A stretch of DNA of 13,869 bases from an uncultured PS1 clade bacterium. GTDB taxonomy: Bacteria; Pseudomonadota; Gammaproteobacteria; PS1; Pseudothioglobaceae. Numbering within the stretch: the first letter of the stretch is position 1; the number at the start of each line of letters is the position of its first letter. The stretch is taken from assembly GCA_937950605.1 (NCBI GenBank), contig CALFDA010000007.1, forward strand, positions 1 through 13,869. Reading direction: 5' to 3'. The translations under genes were made by a program, and so were the position numbers. The notes beneath the pieces were generated by a model. The model ran no database searches. It was not told the DNA's origin and was given only the letters and a program-made list of their open reading frames with translations. This document shows positions 1 through 7,054 of the stretch, piece by piece.

Positions 1-209
1 ATTGGATTAGTATTATTTATCATAAGTATTTTCTCCTATATTATTAAAAGCTCTAACACCTTTAAGTTTTAGAGATGGCACTCACTCTATTGTGAGTGAT
101 TGTTAGGTTGGGTTGGGGTTGCTATAAATAAATGCACCAAATACTACTGTTTATTACAAAAAAGAATCTACTTCAAATGAGACAAAACAATCAAAAATAA
201 TACTAGCCA
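1..209. other. Non-coding flank left of the HNH remnant
   Basis: No intact gene is visible here. The stretch contains a perfect 7-bp inverted repeat (79-85 with 92-98, 6-nt loop) and a small G-rich patch at 105-121 with three GGTTG-type units. A short open frame (128-256, frame 2) runs into the HNH remnant and could be its frame-shifted N-terminus, but I could not match it to the family. Confidence 0.5.
79..98. repeat. Short inverted repeat (CACTCAC / GTGAGTG)
   Basis: CACTCAC (79-85) and GTGAGTG (92-98) are exact reverse complements separated by TCTATT. No T-run follows on either strand, so it does not look like an intrinsic terminator. It could be an operator or a recombination scar; its function is unknown. 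Confidence 0.4.
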
Positions 210-593
210 TTGCTAACAAATTGCACAGGCAAGAAAAAAATCTATTCTTCTATAGATGAAGCGGAATATGATTTTGCAAAAGAAATTGCAAAATCAATGC
301 AAGATAACCTAAAAGAAAGAAAAAATAAGCTAAATCAAACAGCTAAAATTCCCGAGAGAATTCAAGTGCTGACGACTGTATTTAAAAGAAATTCAGATAT
401 GGTGGCACAAGTGTTATAAAGAGCAAATGGCGTTTGTGAGAGATGTGGTGAAGATGCGCTGTTTAAAAGAAAAAAGACGATACCCCTATATTTAGAGATT
501 CATCATAAATTTCCCGAAGTCGGAAAAGATACTGTTAATAACGCAATAGCACTATGTTCAAGTTGTCATAGGGAATTGCATTTTGGAATATAA
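210..593 (+). pseudogene. HNH endonuclease (McrA-like), disrupted
   Basis: In one frame this stretch encodes the C-terminal core of an HNH nuclease of the kind annotated as 5-methylcytosine-specific restriction endonuclease (McrA-like). Visible motifs are a family-like lead-in (VLTTVFKRNSD), the zinc pair CERCG, the catalytic LEIHH, and ALCSSCHRELHFG with its asparagine (VNNAIAL) and final histidines. An in-frame TAA at 417-419 falls just before RANGVCERCG and separates the lead-in from the whole catalytic domain. No good start codon follows it, so the nuclease should not be made. A second oddity is KRKKTIPLYLE, where the family usually has KRKKDxTPYLE. The bases at 476-487 read DDTP in another frame, so a one-base loss and a one-base gain may compensate each other. 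The first start is a TTG (210) with stops just upstream in frame, so the N-terminus is probably also lost. The family call is confident; the precise substrate is not. Confidence 0.75.
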
Positions 594-637
594 CACTGCT
601 AAAAATCATTCTGCTTGATTGGCAACATAATTACAAA

Positions 638-673
638 TGAGGTTTATTAGAAATTATAAACCAATAAACCTCA
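638..673. repeat. 11-bp inverted repeat with an alternative arm
   Basis: TGAGGTTTATT (638-648) is the exact reverse complement of AATAAACCTCA (663-673), with a 14-nt loop. The loop end carries a second copy of the arm, ATAAACC (656-662), so GGTTTAT (641-647) can pair with either copy. There is no T-tract on the + side and only a weak one (TTTGTAATT) on the - side, so a terminator role is doubtful. Confidence 0.55.
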
Positions 674-830
674 AGCTAAAAACCATCACCAATAAAACGT
701 TTAGGGTTTTGTGCTTAAAGCTCCTAAAGTATGTTTTTTAAAATCTTGAGATTGAGTTAAAGGGCAAAGGAATTTTTTAAAGTGTGAAAATAATCAACAT
801 TCAGCAAACTGTTAAAAGCGCTGACATAAA

Positions 831-848
831 TTGTTGGTTTGCCAACAA
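831..848. repeat. Short hairpin TTGTTGG / CCAACAA
   Basis: A 7-bp perfect stem with a 4-nt TTTG loop, followed on the + strand by an A-run. It lies 115 bases upstream of ribF. No function can be assigned; it is not a terminator for a + strand transcript. Confidence 0.35.
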
Positions 849-963
849 AAAATGTTGCCTAATTACAAGGACTACATTGTAGGTTTGATAAAAAGTCGCT
901 AAAGTTAGTGCTAGAGTTATCATAAATTATCATATTTATTTGGCTTGGACTAAAATATCCTAC

Positions 964-1884
964 ATGAAACTTATTTGCGGTTTAAAAAATTTAAAAAAAA
1001 TCTCGGGCAGTGTTATTACTATTGGTAATTTTGATGGTTTACACATTGGTCATCAAAAAATCATCTCACAACTTACACAAACATCTAGAGCACTTGGTTT
1101 ACCCTGTGTGTTAATTTCGTTCTCACCTGCTCCACAAAGTTTTTTTGGACAACCGCAAGCCACGCTTAGCAGTTTCAAAGAAAAACACCAACTGCTGTCT
1201 AAACTTGGCATAGATAAACATCTTGTGATTCACTTTAATAAGTCTTTTTCTCAATTAACGGCACAAAGTTTTGTGCAAGACATATTGCTAAATAAACTAG
1301 GCATGAAGCACTGTTTGATTGGTGATGATTTTCGTTTTGGCAAACAGCGCAAAGGTAGTTTTGAATTGCTACAAAGTCTATCAAAAAATGGCGATTTTAC
1401 TGTAAAAAAAACACCTAGCGTTTTGTGCGGCAATCAGCGTGTTAGCAGCTCAACAATTCGCACACTTTTAAGTAGGGGTAAAATGCATTCGGCGGCGCAA
1501 ATGTTAGGACGTGAGTTTAGCATTATTGGAAAAATTATTCACGGATTGAAAAACGGTCGCACCATTGGTTTTCCAACTATCAACATTCCTATTAAACGAA
1601 AAATTAGCCCCATACATGGCATATTTGCGGTTACTGTTGAGATAGGTGGTGCTACTTATCAAGGCGTATGTAATGTTGGAAATCGCCCAGTCATTGGCGG
1701 GACAAAAACCTTGTTAGAGGTGTTTTTATTTAGCTTCAATCAAAATGTTTATGGATATGAGGCAAAAACCATTTTTAAATATAAAATTAGAGACGAAAGA
1801 CATTTTGATGACCTTGCAACTCTAAAAAAACAAATCCGACTTGATGTTGAAGATGCTAAAAACTACTTTCAGCAAACTTTTTAG
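964..1884 (+). CDS. ribF: Bifunctional riboflavin kinase / FAD synthetase
   Basis: RibF phosphorylates riboflavin to FMN and then adenylylates FMN to FAD in the cytoplasm. The product is 306 aa, close to the usual 310. The N-terminal nucleotidyltransferase domain shows GNFDGLHIGH at residues 21-30 (HxGH motif), GDDFRFG near 120 and SSSTIR near 161-166. The C-terminal flavokinase domain has GRTIGFPTIN at about 198-207, GNRP near 239 and the acidic LEVF near 252. I chose the ATG at 964 because MKLICGLKNL aligns with the E. coli start MKLIRG. An in-frame TTG at 940 would add eight unconserved residues. The Shine-Dalgarno sequence is weak. The stop lies only 4 nt from the stop of convergent pyrC. 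It stands alone on this strand rather than in the common ribF-ileS arrangement. Confidence 0.96.
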   Translation: MKLICGLKNLKKISGSVITIGNFDGLHIGHQKIISQLTQTSRALGLPCVLISFSPAPQSFFGQPQATLSSFKEKHQLLSKLGIDKHLVIHFNKSFSQLTAQSFVQDILLNKLGMKHCLIGDDFRFGKQRKGSFELLQSLSKNGDFTVKKTPSVLCGNQRVSSSTIRTLLSRGKMHSAAQMLGREFSIIGKIIHGLKNGRTIGFPTINIPIKRKISPIHGIFAVTVEIGGATYQGVCNVGNRPVIGGTKTLLEVFLFSFNQNVYGYEAKTIFKYKIRDERHFDDLATLKKQIRLDVEDAKNYFQQTF

Positions 1885-1888
1885 TTAA

Positions 1889-2914
1889 TTAAAACATTTT
1901 CCAGTTTAGGGTTTTTCCTGCCATAAATGGCACAATTTCACCGCTTGAAAAAGGGTATATTTTTGGCACACTCCAGTCTTGTTTTTTTAGAGTAATGATT
2001 TTTTTGTTGTATGGTAAATTGTAAAAATCTGCACCGAATTTTGAAGCAAATCCTTCTAACTTATCGATTGCACCCGCTTGATCAAAGGCTTGTGCATAGA
2101 GTTCAATGGCATGTGGTGCAGAAAAAACACCCGCACAACCGCATGATGATTCTTTGTCGGTTTTAGCATGTGGAGCAGAATCTGTACCTAAGAAAAATTT
2201 AGGATTGCCACTGACTGCAGCCTTAATCAATGCACTCTGATGCTTAACTCGTTTTAACACAGGCAAACAATAAGTGTGAGGCTTAATACCACCTGATAAC
2301 ATATCATTGCGATTGTTTAAAAGATGTTGAGGCGTAATAGTTGCTGCAATATTGTCATTGCTTATGCTCACGAAATCGACTGCATTTTTGGTGCTAATGT
2401 GCTCAAACACTATTTTCAATTCGGGAAAATTGTTTGCTATTTGGGTTAAAACTTCGTCAATAAACACTGCTTCACGGTCAAAAATATCCACTTCAGGACG
2501 CATTATTTCACCATGCACCGACAACACAACACCTAGTTGTTGCATGGTTTCTAACGCTGGATAAATATTGTTGATATTAGTTACGCCGCTATCAGAATTA
2601 GTAGTTACTCCCACGGGATAAAGTTTTGCCGCTATTACGCCTACATTGTGCGCCTGAGTGATTACTTCGGGTGTGGTGTTGTTGGTCAAATACAATACCA
2701 TAAGCGGCTCAAACCTGCTGTTGTTTGGTAGTGCCCCTAAAATTTCTTCTCGGTAAGCTTTTGCGCTTACTGCATTTATCACAGGAGGATCTGTATTAGG
2801 CATAATAATCGCTCGACCCATTTGTTTAGCACTCATCACTATTACTGACTTTAATGCTTCACCACTACGCACATGTAAGTGCCAATCGTCGGGCTGAATT
2901 ATGTCAAATTGCAT
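1889..2914 (-). CDS. pyrC: Dihydroorotase (type II, PyrC)
   Basis: PyrC catalyses the reversible cyclisation of N-carbamoyl-aspartate to dihydroorotate, the third step of pyrimidine synthesis. The 341-aa product is close to E. coli PyrC (348 aa). Zinc and catalytic residues can be placed: WHLHVR with H12 and H14, N40 in MPN, the carbamylated lysine K97 in AAKLYP, H134 in SVHGE, H172 in EHIST and D245 in LGTDSAPH. A good Shine-Dalgarno AGGAG lies 6 nt before the ATG, inside the end of anmK. The gene starts 11 nt before the anmK stop, so the two are probably translationally coupled in one leftward transcript. The 3' end faces ribF with a 4-nt gap. No truncation is visible. Confidence 0.97.
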   Translation of the reverse strand: MQFDIIQPDDWHLHVRSGEALKSVIVMSAKQMGRAIIMPNTDPPVINAVSAKAYREEILGALPNNSRFEPLMVLYLTNNTTPEVITQAHNVGVIAAKLYPVGVTTNSDSGVTNINNIYPALETMQQLGVVLSVHGEIMRPEVDIFDREAVFIDEVLTQIANNFPELKIVFEHISTKNAVDFVSISNDNIAATITPQHLLNNRNDMLSGGIKPHTYCLPVLKRVKHQSALIKAAVSGNPKFFLGTDSAPHAKTDKESSCGCAGVFSAPHAIELYAQAFDQAGAIDKLEGFASKFGADFYNLPYNKKIITLKKQDWSVPKIYPFSSGEIVPFMAGKTLNWKMF

Positions 2915-3968
2915 GCACTGCTCCTAGTATTGTTTTGTGTTTTGCGCCCGTAACTGATGGCAGATTTGAGGGCTTTCCCGCTATGGTTTGTTTAGCAAAA
3001 TAAGCAAATGCCGCCGCCTCAACATAGTCTATTGGCACACCTAAATCATCAGTTGTTGTAATCTCATTATCAAAATTTTGATAGGATAAACGCTCGCGCA
3101 AAAACAAGTTGTGCACTCCACCGCCACATAAATAAACCGTTGCACCTGTAGGAATGCTGGCGGAAATACTCATCACAGTCAGTTCAATCAAAGTTCTTTG
3201 CACATCTTCAGGTGCTTCTGTGCCTTTTAAATGCTTGGATAGCCAGTCTAAATTAAAATATTCTTGACCTGTGCTTTTAGGGTATTGTTGTTGGAAATAT
3301 TTATCATCAAGCATTGTTTTTAACAGTGCTTTATTTATTATTCCAGAGCGTGCCCACATCCCATCTCGGTCATAATCTAGGTATTTATTTTGCTTTATCC
3401 ATGCGTCCAATAAGGTGTTGGCAGGACCTGTATCAAACCCAAATACTTGATTATTCCTAACAATTGTAATGTTAGCAATACCACCTAGATTGACAATTAC
3501 GCCATCTTTGCCGTTTAGCATATATTGATGATATATTGGCGTAAGTGGTGCCCCTTGTCCAAGTGCTGCCACATCTTGCATGCGAAAATCACTCACTGTG
3601 GTGATACGGGTGTGTCCAGCAATCAAAGCGCCATGCCCTATTTGCATGGAATAGGCGCGACCTTGATGGTAAATTGTTTGCCCATGTGAGCCAATTGCAC
3701 GAACATCATTTTTACTCAGTGCGCTTTGTTTGAGTAGTTGAATAGCAGTTTTTGCAAATATTTGTGCTACATCAATATCGGTTTGCGCTAAATTTGCCAA
3801 AGTGCTTTGCCCGCTTTGTACAAGTCGTTGTAATCTTGTTTTTAATGCTTTTGGATATGGTGCATAGGCTGTGGTGATAATTTTTTGATGATTATCAAGC
3901 ACAACGCCATCAACACCATCCATGCTAGTGCCTGAGACTAATCCAATGTAATAGTTATTTTTTTTCAT
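2904..3968 (-). CDS. anmK: Anhydro-N-acetylmuramic acid kinase
   Basis: AnmK opens and phosphorylates 1,6-anhydro-MurNAc from peptidoglycan turnover to give MurNAc-6-phosphate for reuse. The 354-aa product (E. coli about 369) has the ASKHA-fold nucleotide-binding motifs in order: GTSMDG at 13-18, SHGQT at 94-98, NLGGIAN at 160-166, FDTGPAN at 178-184 with the likely catalytic D179, and CGGGVHN at 281-287. The C-terminal VTGAKHKTILG is also typical. A short Shine-Dalgarno AGG lies 7 nt before the ATG. It is followed by pyrC with an 11-nt overlap and preceded on the same strand by secA across a 132-nt gap. That gap shows no clear terminator, so read-through from secA is possible. Confidence 0.96.
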   Translation of the reverse strand: MKKNNYYIGLVSGTSMDGVDGVVLDNHQKIITTAYAPYPKALKTRLQRLVQSGQSTLANLAQTDIDVAQIFAKTAIQLLKQSALSKNDVRAIGSHGQTIYHQGRAYSMQIGHGALIAGHTRITTVSDFRMQDVAALGQGAPLTPIYHQYMLNGKDGVIVNLGGIANITIVRNNQVFGFDTGPANTLLDAWIKQNKYLDYDRDGMWARSGIINKALLKTMLDDKYFQQQYPKSTGQEYFNLDWLSKHLKGTEAPEDVQRTLIELTVMSISASIPTGATVYLCGGGVHNLFLRERLSYQNFDNEITTTDDLGVPIDYVEAAAFAYFAKQTIAGKPSNLPSVTGAKHKTILGAVHAI

Positions 3969-4100
3969 GACATTGCCTGTATTTTTTTAAATCACAAGAA
4001 TTAAGGACAATTTTGCACTATTGATAAATTTACAAATCTTTTAGAGTGAAGCGCGTTATCCTTTGTTTTGTTGTTGTAAATTCGTGTTGTGTTTACACAT
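3969..4100 (-). other. secA-anmK intergenic spacer
   Basis: This short AT-rich spacer contains a TGTG-TTTA-CACA palindrome close to the secA stop but no stem followed by a T-run. I checked all three leftward frames after the secA stop for a cysteine-rich SEC-C tail and found none. A promoter for anmK may lie here but cannot be assigned. Confidence 0.4.
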
Positions 4101-6617
4101 TCATTGTTTTGCTGCTTTAATATCTTCAGCACTGGTATGCTCGTTGACGGCAACATTAGAAAGTGCTTTAACAATTTCAATATTAATGGTTTTTAACAAT
4201 GATTCAAACATAGCGAACGATTCTCGCTTGTATTCTTGTGTTGGGTTTTTCTGTGCATAACCTCGCAAATTCACGCTTTGGCGCAAATAATCCATTGCCG
4301 CCAAATGCTCTTTCCAAAAATGGTCTAAGGTTTGCAACATAACCGCCTTTTCAAAAGTGCGTAGTTGTTTGCCACCCACAATCCGCTCTTTGTAAGCATA
4401 AATTTGCTCTAATTCTTGAGATATTTTTGATTCTAGTTCGTCAACATCCATGCCTTCATCTAGCCACTTTTGTAATGGTAAATCAGCCGCATAATCAACT
4501 TTTAAAGCATTGTGCAAGCCTTCAACATCCCAATCTTCTTCATCTTGTGCAGATGAAATATAGCCAGCAAATAAGTCGCTAATCACCTCTTTACGAATTG
4601 TTATAAACCAGTCTAGCACATCGTTTGTTCCCATTAGTTTATCACGTAGCTTATAAACCACCTTACGTTGGTCGTTTGACACATCGTCATACTCTAACAA
4701 GTGTTTACGTGCATCGTAATTCATGCCTTCAACTTTTTTCTGTGCGTTTTCAATCGCGCGGTTTACCATTTTGTGTTCAATCGCCTCGCCTTTTTCCATG
4801 CCTAATCGCTGCATCATCATTGCCATTTTCTCACTAGCAAAAATACGCATTAAATCGTCTTCCAAAGATAAATAAAAACGCGTTGAACCAACGTCGCCCT
4901 GACGACCAGAGCGTCCGCGCAATTGATTATCTACACGTCTAGATTCATTGCGCTCGGTACCAACAATATGTAGTCCACCAGCTTGAATCACTGCATCATG
5001 ATGTTTTTGCCATTCTTGTTTTTGTTGGTTAGTTGCATTTTCTACTAACTTTCCACCCAGCACAATGTCCGTGCCTCTGCCTGCCATGTTGGTAGCAATA
5101 GTTACCGCGCCAAGCGCGCCTGCATTGGCAATAATTTGTGCTTCTCGCTCGTGTTGTTTGGCGTTTAAAACTTCGTGTTTAATTTGCTTTCTTGTTAATA
5201 ATTTTGAAACAGATTCAGAATTTTCAATGCTACTTGTGCCGACCAAAACAGGTTGCCCTGTTTTTTGACAATCCTCTATATCTTTGGCGATTGCTGTTAG
5301 TTTTTCTTCTAAAGTTAGATAAATTTGATCTGACATGTCGTGTCGCGTAGAAGGCTTGTTTGGTGGAATCACCACAGTTTCTAAATTGTAAATTGCTTGA
5401 AACTCGACCGCCTCGGTATCCGCGGTACCTGTCATGCCCGAAAGTTTATTGTAAAGTCTAAAATAGTTTTGAAAAGTAATTGACGCTAGTGTTTGGTTCT
5501 CGCTTTTAATACTCACACCTTCTTTGGCCTCAATTGCTTGGTGCAGACCCTCAGACCAACGACGCCCTGGCATTTTTCTACCCGTAAACTCATCAACAAT
5601 CACCACTTCGTCGCCGTCAACAATATAATGATCATCTTTATGAAACAAAACATGCGCGCGTAATGCCGAGTTAATGTGTTGCATCAATAAAATATTACCT
5701 GCATCATATAGACTTGAACCTTCTGACAATGCCCCTACTTTAATTAAAAGTTGCTCTGCTTTAGTATGTCCGTCGTCAGTTAAAAATACTTGCTGATGTT
5801 TTTCGTCTACCGTGTAGTCTCCTGCTTTTTCAATCATAGATTCATTACCTTCGCCACTTTCAGTTTGTTTGCTGAAGTTCGGAATCATGTGGTTAATGGC
5901 TTGGTAAACTTGCGAATAATCGTCTGCTGGTCCAGAGATGATAAGTGGCGTTCTAGCTTCATCAATTAAAATAGAATCCACTTCGTCAACAATTGCAAAA
6001 TTAAGTTCGCGCTGTACTTTTTGCTCGGCAATAAATGCCATGTTGTCTCTTAAGTAATCAAATCCCAGTTCATTATTTGTTGCATAAACAATATCACAAT
6101 CATAGGCTGCTTTTTTGTCTTCACTTGGCATATCTGAGGTGATAGTGCCAACGCTCAAACCCAAAAAGTTGAATATTTTCCCCATCCACTGTGCATCACG
6201 CCTAGCTAGGTAGTCGTTCACTGTAACCACATGAACCCCCTTGCCAGTTAGTGCATTTAGATAAGCGGGCATTGTTGCCGCCAAGGTTTTGCCTTCACCA
6301 GTACCCATTTCGGCAATATTGCCATCATTTAACACCATGCCACCTAATATTTGCACATCATAATGCCTAAGTCCTAACATTCTGACACTAGCCTCACGCA
6401 TGACTGCAAACGCCTCTGGTAGTAATTCGTCTAACGTTGTTTGATTTTCAAGCCTTTGCTTAAATTCCTGTGTTTTAGCACTTAGTGCTTTATTATCTAG
6501 AACTTGAAACTCGGGTTCAAGTGCGTTAATGTTTGCAACTACTTTACTTAATTTTTTTATCAGTCTATCGTTACGAGAACCGACAACTTTAGCGACAATT
6601 TTATTTATAATGCTCAT
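4101..6617 (-). CDS. secA: Preprotein translocase ATPase SecA, lacking the SEC-C tail
   Basis: SecA is the cytoplasmic motor that drives unfolded preproteins through SecYEG. The 838-aa product shows the full two-part helicase engine: Walker A GTGEGKT at 105-111, Walker B DEVD at 211-214, GTDIVLGG at 515-522 and motif VI QLRGRSGRQGD at 565-575. The C-terminal scaffold contains NLRGYAQKNP near 783-792. The protein stops about 20 residues past that scaffold. E. coli SecA (901 aa) goes on with a linker and the zinc-binding CxCxSGxxxxxCH element that contacts SecB and lipid. That element is absent, and no frame just downstream encodes it. The gene is probably functional, since several lineages have such short forms. 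No secM-like ORF is recognisable upstream. The start at 6617 fits the family N-terminus. Confidence 0.97.
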   Translation of the reverse strand: MSIINKIVAKVVGSRNDRLIKKLSKVVANINALEPEFQVLDNKALSAKTQEFKQRLENQTTLDELLPEAFAVMREASVRMLGLRHYDVQILGGMVLNDGNIAEMGTGEGKTLAATMPAYLNALTGKGVHVVTVNDYLARRDAQWMGKIFNFLGLSVGTITSDMPSEDKKAAYDCDIVYATNNELGFDYLRDNMAFIAEQKVQRELNFAIVDEVDSILIDEARTPLIISGPADDYSQVYQAINHMIPNFSKQTESGEGNESMIEKAGDYTVDEKHQQVFLTDDGHTKAEQLLIKVGALSEGSSLYDAGNILLMQHINSALRAHVLFHKDDHYIVDGDEVVIVDEFTGRKMPGRRWSEGLHQAIEAKEGVSIKSENQTLASITFQNYFRLYNKLSGMTGTADTEAVEFQAIYNLETVVIPPNKPSTRHDMSDQIYLTLEEKLTAIAKDIEDCQKTGQPVLVGTSSIENSESVSKLLTRKQIKHEVLNAKQHEREAQIIANAGALGAVTIATNMAGRGTDIVLGGKLVENATNQQKQEWQKHHDAVIQAGGLHIVGTERNESRRVDNQLRGRSGRQGDVGSTRFYLSLEDDLMRIFASEKMAMMMQRLGMEKGEAIEHKMVNRAIENAQKKVEGMNYDARKHLLEYDDVSNDQRKVVYKLRDKLMGTNDVLDWFITIRKEVISDLFAGYISSAQDEEDWDVEGLHNALKVDYAADLPLQKWLDEGMDVDELESKISQELEQIYAYKERIVGGKQLRTFEKAVMLQTLDHFWKEHLAAMDYLRQSVNLRGYAQKNPTQEYKRESFAMFESLLKTINIEIVKALSNVAVNEHTSAEDIKAAKQ

Positions 6618-6646
6618 TGATACTTACAAAATCCTCAGAAACTACC

Positions 6647-6657
6647 CTATCAGATAG
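6647..6657. repeat. Palindrome CTATC-A-GATAG upstream of secA
   Basis: A perfect 5-bp inverted repeat around a single central base, about 30 nt before the secA start codon. In the secA transcript it would sit in the leader as a tiny stem, or it may be an operator half-site pair. It is short enough to be chance. Confidence 0.3.
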
Positions 6658-6901
6658 CGTAATATTTAAAATTCTAAATGAAACTTTTGGTTGGTCGATA
6701 ATACCCGATTTGAATGTTGTTTGTGATACTTGATAATTTGGCGTAATGTCTATAAAAAACCAAATAACCCTAAAGCATAAAAATTCTATAAAACAAAGAA
6801 AATCAAGATACATTGATAATAAATTATCAACATTTAGTTTTTGGTTTTAGCACTAACAGAGGCTGTATAAAGTAAAAGCGTTTCGATTATCCATTATCTG
6901 C

Positions 6902-6924
6902 TAGACACACATTAAGTGTGTTTA
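6902..6924. repeat. Inverted repeat TAGACACAC / GTGTGTTTA
   Basis: Nine paired positions (one of them G-T) flank an ATTAA loop; the inner six, ACACAC/GTGTGT, are exact. It lies mid-way in the divergent spacer, about 120 nt before the likely rightward promoter. No T-run follows. A regulator-binding site is possible but unproven. Confidence 0.35.
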
Positions 6925-6999
6925 TTGCATCTGTTGTGAACCATATTAAAAATAGGCACAAATAAGATTCTGCTTAAAAGTTGTAAGGGAAATGTAGAG

Positions 7000-7026
7000 T
7001 TACATTATGTATAAATCTTGTAAAAT
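7000..7026 (+). promoter_or_regulatory. Candidate promoter for the Sel1-gltX-pdxH cluster
   Basis: TTACAT (7000-7005) and TAAAAT (7021-7026), the latter followed by TTGCGCC, resemble a sigma-70 promoter with a GC-rich discriminator. The 15-nt spacing is shorter than ideal. If it is real, transcription would begin near 7033, which rules out the upstream ATG at 7007 and favours the ATG at 7055. Confidence 0.3.
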
Positions 7027-7054
7027 TGCGCCATTTAAGAATGTCGTCGTGGTT

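Larger units (their letters stand above)
594..963. other. Intergenic region upstream of ribF
   Basis: No gene is recognised on either strand. It contains an 11-bp perfect hairpin (638-673) and a 7-bp hairpin (831-848). The bases before ribF (about 885-940) are very AT-rich and probably hold its promoter, but I could not pick a -35/-10 pair with acceptable spacing. I saw no FMN riboswitch-like conserved sequence. Confidence 0.5.
6618..7054. other. Divergent intergenic region secA / Sel1-gltX
   Basis: No recognisable gene is present. The region must carry the secA promoter (leftward) and the promoter of the Sel1-gltX-pdxH cluster (rightward). Two palindromes are visible (6647-6657 and 6902-6924). 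Short open stretches on either strand, including one running leftward into the secA start, have no family resemblance. A candidate rightward -10 lies at 7021-7026. Confidence 0.5.

Noticed and set aside
61..75. GTTTTAGAG-like string recalling a Cas9 CRISPR repeat
   Set aside because: Single copy, no spacers and no cas genes; the nearby CTCTAA/TTAGAG pairing is only six bases.
831..848. Hairpin as an intrinsic terminator
   Set aside because: Followed by A-residues on the + strand and only a short T-stretch on the - strand, with no leftward gene to terminate.
940..963. Upstream TTG start for ribF
   Set aside because: Adds eight residues not found in the family; MKLICG from 964 aligns with the known N-terminus.
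4063..4260. 65-codon + strand frame over the secA end
   Set aside because: Cysteine-rich shadow of secA on the opposite strand; not a SEC-C motif and on the wrong strand.
6601..6813. 70-codon leftward frame overlapping the secA start
   Set aside because: Considered as a SecM-like leader. It has no signal peptide or arrest motif and is mostly AT-driven F/I/L content.
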